From Actinomycetota bacterium (GTDB taxonomy: Bacteria; Actinomycetota; UBA4738; HRBIN12), in contig VAYF01000023.1 of the NCBI GenBank assembly GCA_005883885.1, positions 1 to 7,126 of the forward strand: a stretch of 7,126 bases of DNA, given 5' to 3'. Shown in pieces: positions 1 to 5,594 of the stretch. Each line of letters opens with the position of its first letter. The stretch's first letter is position 1. The notes under the pieces are model-generated. The model was not told the origin of the DNA. It worked only from the letters and a program-made list of their open reading frames with translations, and did no database searches. Made by a program: the position numbers and the translations under genes.

Positions 1-86
1 AGCTCGGCGATCACGCGGTTCATCAGGTTGGGCACGAAATGCGGAGACCCGACATGCGGGTCCGAGATGTGGGCGATCGTGACCAC
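1..86 (-). CDS. Calcineurin-like metallophosphoesterase, N-terminal fragment (cut by window edge)
   Basis: Only the first 28 codons are inside the window. Read from a GTG at 86, the protein begins VVTIAHISDPHVGSPHF. The pattern hydrophobic-HISD-x-H-x-G is the first metal-binding motif (D9 and H11) of calcineurin-like phosphoesterases, which use two metal ions to hydrolyse phosphomonoesters or phosphodiesters. An in-frame TAG four codons upstream rules out a longer protein. There is no convincing Shine-Dalgarno sequence, but a TAGGGT -10-like hexamer ends 6 bases before the GTG, which suggests a leaderless mRNA. The gene follows thrB by 49 bases on the same strand, with a hairpin between them, so it is probably its own transcription unit. 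Substrate and full length cannot be judged. Family assignment is fairly secure from the motif; specific function is unknown. Confidence 0.72.
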   Translation of the reverse strand, partial: MVTIAHISDPHVGSPHFVPNLMNRVIAE

Positions 87-92
87 GGCTCT

Positions 93-98
93 ACCCTA
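93..98 (-). promoter_or_regulatory. Putative -10 element of a leaderless promoter for the metallophosphoesterase
   Basis: The minus strand reads TAGGGT (TANNNT consensus), then AGAGCC, then the GTG start at 86. A transcript starting 6 to 7 bases after the hexamer would begin at the start codon. No clear -35 box is visible. The hairpin after thrB lies just upstream. Confidence 0.45.
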
Positions 99-99
99 C

Positions 100-124
100 C
101 GACCCTCGCTCGAGCGGTGGGTCG
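100..124 (-). terminator. Terminator-like GC-rich hairpin after thrB
   Basis: On the minus strand the arms CGACCC (124-119) and GGGTCG (105-100) are perfectly complementary. Between them is an inner CGC-TCGA-GCG hairpin (116-107), which makes a nearly continuous stem broken by a small internal loop. It starts 11 bases after the thrB stop. There is no U-run after it, so it would be an atypical terminator of the kind often proposed in high-GC bacteria. It could also act as an mRNA 3'-end stabiliser. Confidence 0.45.
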
Positions 125-135
125 CAGATCCCATC

Positions 136-1020
136 TCAGTTGCCGCCGATCTCGACCTCGAACCCCCGGCTGCGGATCCCCGGGCGCAGGATCCGCCACG
201 GCGCGGGGAGGCCCAGAGCCTCGAGCGTGATCGGGGGCCGGTCCGCTCGCTCGAACACCACGAGCGACGGACCGGCCCCCGAGATGCAGACCGGGACGTG
301 ATCGCGGCGGAGCGCCTCGATCACGTCCGCCACCTCTGGCATCGTGGCGAGCCGCACATCCTCGTGCAGTCGGTCCACGAGCGCCAACGGCAGCAGCGAG
401 GGGTCGCGCGTCAGCGCCTCGACCTCGATCGCCGCGCGAGCGACGTTCGCCGTCGCATCCATCCGAGGGACGCTCTCGGGCAGGACGGCGCGCGCCGCCG
501 TCGTCGACATCCGGAAGCCGGGCACGAGGAGGGAGGGCCGGAGGGCCGGATGCGGTTCGAGCCGGTGCACCGTGCCGTCGTCGAGCGCGATCGTGAACCC
601 TCCGAACACGGCGGCCGCAACGTTGTCGGGGTGCCCCTCGATCTCCGCGGCCATCGCGAAGACCGAGATCGGGTCGGCGTCGATCCCGAGGTCGAGCAGG
701 GCTGATGCCGCCACCACGCCCGCGACCGTTGCCGCGGACGACGATCCCAACCCGCGCTCGAGGGGGATCAGGTTCCGCCCGCGGCGGGCGAGCGGGGCGA
801 GCGGGAGCGACATCCGTCCCGCGACCGCCGACATCACCCGGCCGATCAGATCCGAGCCGTCGGCGGGGAGCTCGTCCGCCCCCTCCCCCTCCCACGTGAC
901 ACCGGGCGGGGCCGCCGTGTCGACCACCAGCTCGTTACAGAGGTCCCAGGCCAACCCGAAGCTGTCGAACCCGGGGCCGAGGTTCGCCGAGGTGGCGGGG
1001 ATGCGGACGGTCACACGCAT
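136..1020 (-). CDS. thrB: Homoserine kinase
   Basis: This 294-residue protein is a GHMP-family small-molecule kinase that phosphorylates L-homoserine with ATP to O-phospho-L-homoserine, the substrate of threonine synthase. Visible motifs are the N-terminal PATSANLGPGFDSFG (8-22), the ATP-binding glycine-rich loop ERGLGSSSAA (88-97), EGHPDNVA (128-135) and the C-terminal ISGAGPS (246-252). The length is normal for bacterial ThrB. The ATG at 1020 places the conserved first beta strand directly at the N-terminus. There is no obvious Shine-Dalgarno sequence, and the start lies 28 bases after the thrC stop, so translation may depend on reinitiation. A TACGCT hexamer (1036-1031) ending 10 bases before the ATG could be a weak internal promoter. 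It is the last gene of the operon. The identity is secure. Confidence 0.96.
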   Translation of the reverse strand: MRVTVRIPATSANLGPGFDSFGLAWDLCNELVVDTAAPPGVTWEGEGADELPADGSDLIGRVMSAVAGRMSLPLAPLARRGRNLIPLERGLGSSSAATVAGVVAASALLDLGIDADPISVFAMAAEIEGHPDNVAAAVFGGFTIALDDGTVHRLEPHPALRPSLLVPGFRMSTTAARAVLPESVPRMDATANVARAAIEVEALTRDPSLLPLALVDRLHEDVRLATMPEVADVIEALRRDHVPVCISGAGPSLVVFERADRPPITLEALGLPAPWRILRPGIRSRGFEVEIGGN

Positions 1021-1048
1021 CGTGGCGCGGAGCGTATCGCGGCCCGGA

Positions 1049-2125
1049 CTACAGACCGAGCTCCGCCGCGACGGCGTCCGCGTCGGCCGGCACCGTGACG
1101 GGCTGCGCCGCGCCGGCGATGGCCCACTCCGTGTCCTTCAGGCCGTGGCCCGTCAGGACGCACACGACCGTGCGCCCCGCGGGAAGCCGCCCGTCGGCGT
1201 GCAGTTGGAGCATGCCCGCGACGCTGGCAGCGCTGGCGGGCTCGACGAAGAGGCCCTCGCGCGCCAGCCGGCGGTAGGCGGCAAGGATCTGCCGGTCGGT
1301 GACGGATCCGATCGCGCCTTCGGACGCGCTGGCGGCCGCCACGGCCTTCTCCCACGACGCGGGGTTCCCGATCCGGATCGCGGTCGCGATCGTGTGCGGA
1401 TCCGCGATCGGCTCCCCCTTCACGATGGGCGCGGCGCCCGCCGCCTGGAACCCGAACAGCTGCGGCGGCTCGGGGATCACCCCGTCGACGAGGTACTCCG
1501 AGTAGCCCATCCAATGGCTCGAGATGTTCCCTGCGTTGCCCACGGGGACGCAGTGGATGTCGGGCGCTCGCCCCAGGGCGTCACATATCTCGAACGCAGC
1601 CGTCTTCTGCCCCTCGAGCCGGAACGGGTTGACGCTGTTCACGAGCGTTACGGGGAAGCGCTCCGCCAGATCGCGCGCGACGTCGAGCGACGCGTCGAAG
1701 TTGCCGTCCACCTCCAGCATCCGGGCGCCGTGGACGAGGGTCGCCGCCATCTTGCCGAGCGCGACCTTCCCCTTCGGAACGAGCACGGCGCAGGTGAGAC
1801 CGGCCCTCGCCGCGTACGCGGCGGCCGACGCGCTCGTGTTGCCGGTCGAAGCACATACCACCGCCTTCGCGCGACCCTCGACCGCCTTGGAGATCGCGAG
1901 CGTCATGCCGCGGTCCTTGAACGAACCGGTCGGGTTGGCGCCGTCGTACTTCAGCCAGACATCGCATCCCGTCTCGAGGGATAGCGGATCGGAGCGAACG
2001 AGCGGGGTGCCGCCCTCACCGAGGGAGATCACCGGTGTCGCGTCGGACACGGGAAGGCGCTCCCGATACTCTTCGACGACGCCGCGCCATTGATGTGGAC
2101 CGGCACCTCCAGGCGGAACGCTCAC
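1049..2125 (-). CDS. thrC: Threonine synthase (PLP-dependent)
   Basis: This 358-residue fold-type II PLP enzyme converts O-phosphohomoserine to L-threonine and phosphate, the last step of the pathway. The characteristic N-terminus WRGVVEEYRERLP (13-25) is followed by LGEGGTPLV (35-43), the PLP-lysine motif NPTGSFKDRG (K70), the STGNTSASAAAYAARAGL stretch (93-110), the PLP-phosphate glycine loop VGNAGN (195-200), and TGHGLKD (325-331) near the C-terminus. The frame stays open far upstream, but that part is antisense-like shadow sequence inside hom. The GTG at 2125 is chosen because it lies just before the conserved N-terminus, overlaps the hom stop as GTGA, and has GGAGGG 6 bases upstream. The length fits bacterial ThrC of about 350 residues. 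The identity is secure and the start well supported. Confidence 0.96.
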   Translation of the reverse strand: MSVPPGGAGPHQWRGVVEEYRERLPVSDATPVISLGEGGTPLVRSDPLSLETGCDVWLKYDGANPTGSFKDRGMTLAISKAVEGRAKAVVCASTGNTSASAAAYAARAGLTCAVLVPKGKVALGKMAATLVHGARMLEVDGNFDASLDVARDLAERFPVTLVNSVNPFRLEGQKTAAFEICDALGRAPDIHCVPVGNAGNISSHWMGYSEYLVDGVIPEPPQLFGFQAAGAAPIVKGEPIADPHTIATAIRIGNPASWEKAVAAASASEGAIGSVTDRQILAAYRRLAREGLFVEPASAASVAGMLQLHADGRLPAGRTVVCVLTGHGLKDTEWAIAGAAQPVTVPADADAVAAELGL

Positions 2126-3411
2126 TCCTCGCCCTCCACGCGGAGGAGGCTCGCGACCGCGCGCACGCTCGAGCGATCGCGCAGCTCCGCCACCGTCTTC
2201 TGGAAGGCTCCCTCCTGGGCCCGGTGCGTGATGAACACGAGCGTCGCCTCCTCGGCGAACCCCTCCTGCCACACCCGCTCGATCGAGACCCCGTTGTGCG
2301 CGAACGCCTCCGCGATCTCCGCGAGCACGCCCGGCCGATCCTCCACGTGGAGGTTGAGGTAGTACTGCCCGGTCGTGGCGTCCATCGGACGGATCGGACG
2401 GTCGAGGACGCACGTGCATCCGATCGCGCGGCCGCCGAAGGCGAGGTTGCGGGCCACATGCACCAGATCGCCGATCACGCTGGTCGCCGTCGCGTCGCCC
2501 CCCGCACCGGGCCCGTAGAACATGAGCTGACCCACCTTCGCGCCCTCGACGAAGACCGCGTTGTTGGCGTCGCGGACCGCGGCCAGCGGGTGGGCTGCCG
2601 GGATCATCGCGGGGTGCACGCGGGCGGAAACCTCGTCGTCCTCGAGCTCGGCGATCGCGAGGAGCTTCACCACGTACCCGAGGCGCGCGGCGTCGGCGAT
2701 ATCCTGCGGGGTGATCCGCGCGATCCCCTCGCGATACACGTCGCTCGCGACGACCCGCGTGTTGAACGCGATCGAGGCGAGGATCGCGCACTTGGCCGCC
2801 GCATCGAAGCTCTCGATATCGGCCGTCGGATCGGCCTCGGCGTACCCGAGTCGCTGCGCCTCGGCCAGCGCGTCCTCGAACGTCCATCCGTGCTCCGACA
2901 TCTGCGTCAGCACGTAGTTCGTCGTGCCGTTCACGATCCCGAGCATCCGGCGGACCCGCTCGCCCGCCAGCGATTCCTTGAGGGGTGCGATCAGCGGGAT
3001 CCCGCCGGCGACGGCTGCCTCGAACCGGAGGTCGCGCTGGGCAGCGTCCGCCGCATCGAACAGCTCCTTGCCGGCGGTCGACAGGACCTCCTTGTTGGCC
3101 GTCACCACCGGCTTGCCGGACGAGAACGACGCCAGGATCAGTTCCTTCGCCGGCTGCGTCCCCCCGAGGAGCTCGAGCACGACGTCGATGTCGGGGTCGG
3201 CGACGACCGAGGCGAGGTCGGTCGTGAAGACGTCGCTCGGGAGCGGGACGTCGCGCGCCCGGTCGGCGTCGCGGACCGCCACGCGGGTCACCGCGAGGCG
3301 GACCGCGGCGCGCATCGCGATGTCATCACCGTGCTCGCCGAGCATCCGGACGACCGCCGATCCCACGGTCCCGCACCCGAGCATCCCGATCCGGATCGTG
3401 CGCTCGCTCAC
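2122..3411 (-). CDS. hom: Homoserine dehydrogenase with C-terminal ACT domain
   Basis: This 429-residue enzyme reduces aspartate 4-semialdehyde to L-homoserine with NAD(P)H and commits carbon to the threonine/methionine branch. Seen in order are a Rossmann loop GCGTVG (12-17), TANKE (104-108), GIVNGTTN (158-165), the catalytic-region DIESFDAAAKCAI (D203 and K207 match the conserved Asp and Lys of the family), FYGPGAGG (299-305 region), and a C-terminal ACT domain from about 350 (YYLNLHVEDRPGVLAEIAE). The ACT domain is the usual site of threonine feedback inhibition, so allosteric control is likely. The GTG at 3411 is chosen because it overlaps the argS stop as GTGA and places the Rossmann loop at residue 12; the open frame further upstream is shadow sequence within argS. 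No strong Shine-Dalgarno precedes it, which fits translational coupling. The aspartokinase domain found in bifunctional ThrA is absent. Confidence 0.96.
   Translation of the reverse strand: MSERTIRIGMLGCGTVGSAVVRMLGEHGDDIAMRAAVRLAVTRVAVRDADRARDVPLPSDVFTTDLASVVADPDIDVVLELLGGTQPAKELILASFSSGKPVVTANKEVLSTAGKELFDAADAAQRDLRFEAAVAGGIPLIAPLKESLAGERVRRMLGIVNGTTNYVLTQMSEHGWTFEDALAEAQRLGYAEADPTADIESFDAAAKCAILASIAFNTRVVASDVYREGIARITPQDIADAARLGYVVKLLAIAELEDDEVSARVHPAMIPAAHPLAAVRDANNAVFVEGAKVGQLMFYGPGAGGDATATSVIGDLVHVARNLAFGGRAIGCTCVLDRPIRPMDATTGQYYLNLHVEDRPGVLAEIAEAFAHNGVSIERVWQEGFAEEATLVFITHRAQEGAFQKTVAELRDRSSVRAVASLLRVEGEE
2132..2137 (-). promoter_or_regulatory. Ribosome binding site of thrC
   Basis: GGAGGG on the minus strand lies 6 bases before the GTG at 2125 and inside the last codons of hom. 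It fixes the thrC start against the much longer open frame. Confidence 0.7.
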
Positions 3412-5084
3412 GTCGAGCCCGCCACCCGATCCATCCGCTCGGGAGCCGAGACACCGAGGATCCCGAGCAGGTTCGCGAGGACCGTTCCCGACGCTCGGCA
3501 CAACCACAGCCGCGCCTGGGTGCGTGCCGCGTCGTCGGAGACGACGCGGCACTCGGTGTAGAACCGATGGAACCGAGCGGCCAGATCCTGCGACGCGTGC
3601 GCGATGCGATGCGGCGCGCGCAGGGTCGCCGCCTTCGCGATCACGGCGGGCACCTCCGCGAGCGCTTTGAGCAGCTCGGTCTCGGCGGGCTCGACCAGGA
3701 TCGACAGGTCCACCGTTTCGATCGGCTGCAGCGTCACGCCGGCCTCGCTCGCGGTCCGCAGGATCGACGCGATCCGCGCGTGGCCGTACTGGACGTAGTA
3801 GACGGGGTTGTCCATCGATCGCCGCTGCACGGCTTCGATGTCGAACCGCATCGTGTGGTCGTTGCCGAACAACAGCAGATGGAACCGCGCGGCATCCGCT
3901 CCCACCTCGTCGATCAGCTCGTCGAGCGACACGAACATGCCCGCTCGCTTGCTCATCGGCACGGGCTCGCCGCCTCGCAGGAACGAGACCCATTGGTAGA
4001 TCACGATCTCGACTGCCCCGGGCTCGAAGCCGAGCGCCTGTGCGGCGCCGCGGACGCGTGCGATGTCGCCGTGGTGATCCGCACCCCACACGTAGATCAG
4101 GTGATCGAACCCGCGAGCGAACTTGTCGATCAGGTAGGCGCAATCAGCGCCGAAGTACGTGTGTCGGCCGTCGCTCCGCACGAGGACACGGTCCTTGTCG
4201 TCGCCGAACGCCGTCGAACGGAACCAGACGGCGCCCTCGGCCTCGTAGGCGTGGCCCGAGGCGCGGAGTTGGTCGATCGCCTGCGCGATCTCGCCCTCGC
4301 GAGCGAGCGCCGCCTCGGAGACGTAGGAGTCGAACCGGACGTTGAACCGCGCGAGGGTCGCGTCGATCCAGCCGAGGACCCGCTCGGCGGCAGCTCCACG
4401 CACCGTGGCCAGCCGCTCTTCATCCGGGAGCGCCGCCCACCCGGGTTCCGCCGCTGCGAGCTCGCGGCCCAGCTCATCGACATACGCGCCGTGGTAGCCG
4501 TCCTCGGGGATCTCGGTCGGACGTCCCAGGTGGCTCAGGTAGCTCGCGTCCACCGAGGCTCCGAAGCGGTCCATCTGACCGCCGGCGTCGTTGTAGTAGT
4601 ACTCACGCTCCACGGTCCATCCGGCGGCATCGAGCAGACGCGCGATCGCGTCGCCGAGCACGGCGTTCCGCGCGTGCCCGACGTGCAGGGGCCCGGTCGG
4701 GTTCGCACTCACGAACTCCACCTGGACGCGCCGTTCGATCCGCGGTGCCGTCCCGTACGCGGCTCCCTCGGCTGCGATCCGGCGCAAGACGTCGTGCAGC
4801 CACCCTTCGGTGAGGAAGACGTTGATGAATCCCGGACCGGCGACCTCCACCTTCCGGACGAACGCCGCCGGTGGCAACGCCGCGACGATCGTCTCCGCCA
4901 CCGTGCGGGGAGACGCCGCGATGCGAGACGCCACCTCGAGCGCGACGTTCGTGGCGAAGTCTCCGTGCTCCTTCTGCCGAGGCTCCATCACCTCGGGTTC
5001 GGGCAGCTCGCCGTCCAGCCCCAGCTCGGGTGCCGCAGCCTCGAGACCCGACCGGAACCATCCCCGGAGCTCGTCCTCGATCAC
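3408..5084 (-). CDS. argS: Arginyl-tRNA synthetase
   Basis: This 558-residue class I aminoacyl-tRNA synthetase charges tRNA-Arg with arginine in the cytoplasm. The N-terminal tRNA-recognition (Add-1) domain occupies about residues 1-115 (GDFATNVAL at 41-49). The catalytic core has VSANPTGPLHVGHARN (125-140), whose HVGH (134-137) is the HIGH motif, and EYYYNDAGGQMDRFG (161-175). The KMSKS-loop equivalent is MSKRAG (377-382), a form usual for ArgS. The C-terminal anticodon-binding domain has YVQYGHAR (430-437) and ends in the typical LGVSAPERM (543-551). The GTG at 5084 overlaps the response-regulator stop as GTGA and has GAGGGAG 7 bases upstream. Directly downstream is hom; no lysA lies between them. 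A tRNA-Arg gene lies on the other side of the operon promoter. The identity is secure. Confidence 0.97.
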   Translation of the reverse strand: MIEDELRGWFRSGLEAAAPELGLDGELPEPEVMEPRQKEHGDFATNVALEVASRIAASPRTVAETIVAALPPAAFVRKVEVAGPGFINVFLTEGWLHDVLRRIAAEGAAYGTAPRIERRVQVEFVSANPTGPLHVGHARNAVLGDAIARLLDAAGWTVEREYYYNDAGGQMDRFGASVDASYLSHLGRPTEIPEDGYHGAYVDELGRELAAAEPGWAALPDEERLATVRGAAAERVLGWIDATLARFNVRFDSYVSEAALAREGEIAQAIDQLRASGHAYEAEGAVWFRSTAFGDDKDRVLVRSDGRHTYFGADCAYLIDKFARGFDHLIYVWGADHHGDIARVRGAAQALGFEPGAVEIVIYQWVSFLRGGEPVPMSKRAGMFVSLDELIDEVGADAARFHLLLFGNDHTMRFDIEAVQRRSMDNPVYYVQYGHARIASILRTASEAGVTLQPIETVDLSILVEPAETELLKALAEVPAVIAKAATLRAPHRIAHASQDLAARFHRFYTECRVVSDDAARTQARLWLCRASGTVLANLLGILGVSAPERMDRVAGST

Positions 5085-5440
5085 GCTCCGGCTCCCTCGA
5101 TGGAACCGCGGACCGTCTCGATCAAGGCCTGCGCGTCGAAGGGCTTGGTGATGTAGCGGACGCCGGGGGCCACCGGCGTGGTGTCCAAGGCACGGGCCGT
5201 GAGGAACACGACCGGGATCCCGCGCAGCAGCGGATCCTCCTGGAGCCTGCGGTAAACCTCGTGGCCATCCATCTCCGGAAGCATCAGGTCAAGGACGATC
5301 GCGTCCGGCTGCCTGGCGGCGAGGGCGATCGCTTCCGGCCCTCGGGAGGCCGTCAAGGTCTCGAACCCCTCCAACCGGAAGTTGACCTCCAGCAGCCGGA
5401 GGATCACCGGGTCGTCATCGACCAGCAACACGGTGGGCAC
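5081..5440 (-). CDS. Single-domain response regulator (CheY-like receiver)
   Basis: This 119-residue protein is a stand-alone receiver domain with no output domain. It starts VLLVDDDP (acidic pocket D8-D10), carries the phospho-acceptor D51 in IVLDLMLPEMDG, the switch threonine T81 in VVFLTAR, and the conserved lysine K99 in YITKPF. All catalytic receiver residues are therefore present, and it should accept phosphate from a histidine kinase. No kinase or phosphotransferase gene is in the window. It is the first gene of the operon, and its TGA overlaps the argS GTG by the 4-base GTGA. Its own GTG start has no leader: a TATGCT hexamer ends 6 bases upstream. By family knowledge such proteins act through protein-protein contacts or phosphorelays; the partner here is unknown, and any link to translation or threonine synthesis is only inferred from position. 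Confidence 0.93.
   Translation of the reverse strand: MPTVLLVDDDPVILRLLEVNFRLEGFETLTASRGPEAIALAARQPDAIVLDLMLPEMDGHEVYRRLQEDPLLRGIPVVFLTARALDTTPVAPGVRYITKPFDAQALIETVRGSIEGAGA
5092..5098 (-). promoter_or_regulatory. Ribosome binding site of argS
   Basis: GAGGGAG on the minus strand lies 7 bases before the GTG at 5084, inside the end of the response-regulator gene. It supports this GTG as the argS start and the GTGA overlap as real. Confidence 0.65.
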
Positions 5441-5446
5441 GCCCCG

Positions 5447-5452
5447 AGCATA
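5447..5452 (-). promoter_or_regulatory. Putative -10 element of the response regulator-argS-hom-thrC-thrB operon
   Basis: The minus strand reads TATGCT, then CGGGGC, then the GTG start at 5440, so the transcript would be leaderless or nearly so. The -35 region (about 5470-5476) is poor; TTCCGA at an 18-base spacing is the best match. It falls in the spacer of the oppositely directed tRNA promoter. Confidence 0.5.
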
Positions 5453-5479
5453 CGGGTGAGTGGGCTCCGGTCGGAACGT

Positions 5480-5485
5480 TAGACT
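5480..5485 (+). promoter_or_regulatory. Putative -10 element of the tRNA-Arg promoter
   Basis: TAGACT fits TANNNT and lies 12 bases before the mature 5' end of the tRNA at 5498, giving a short 5' leader of a few bases for RNase P. A possible -35, GTGAGT (5456-5461), lies 18 bases upstream and directly beside the -10 of the divergent operon promoter. Confidence 0.5.
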
Positions 5486-5497
5486 CCGTGCCCGTTC

Positions 5498-5569
<72 letters not shown>

Positions 5570-5581
5570 CCGATCCTCGAG

Positions 5582-5586
5582 AGGAG
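5582..5586 (+). promoter_or_regulatory. Ribosome binding site of the metallo-hydrolase gene
   Basis: AGGAG lies 8 bases before the GTG at 5595 and decides this start, because the frame is open back into the tRNA. Four of its bases can pair in a small TCCT-CGAG-AGGA hairpin (5574-5585), which might partly hide the site. Confidence 0.65.
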
Positions 5587-5594
5587 ATCCGCTG

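Noticed and set aside
377..382. Apparent loss of the first lysine of KMSKS in ArgS (PMSKRAG, residues 376-382 of the protein)
   Set aside because: Arginyl-tRNA synthetases commonly have a degenerate KMSKS loop; this form is normal for the family and not a defect. Positions given here are protein residues.
2126..2887. A 612-residue form of threonine synthase reaching back to 2887
   Set aside because: The added N-terminus is an off-frame translation of hom, rich in Arg and Gly. The GTG at 2125 has a ribosome site and sits at the conserved N-terminus.
344..3561. Long plus-strand open frames of about 500 residues (344-1984, 2035-3561, and 3567-5156) opposite the operon
   Set aside because: They lie antisense to thrB, thrC, hom and argS, which have clear family motifs. 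Their translations are Arg/Ala/Asp-rich with no recognisable domain, as expected of shadow frames in high-GC DNA.
3412..4143. A 673-residue form of homoserine dehydrogenase reaching back to 4143
   Set aside because: The extension is an off-frame translation of argS. It does not resemble an aspartokinase domain, so this is not a bifunctional ThrA.
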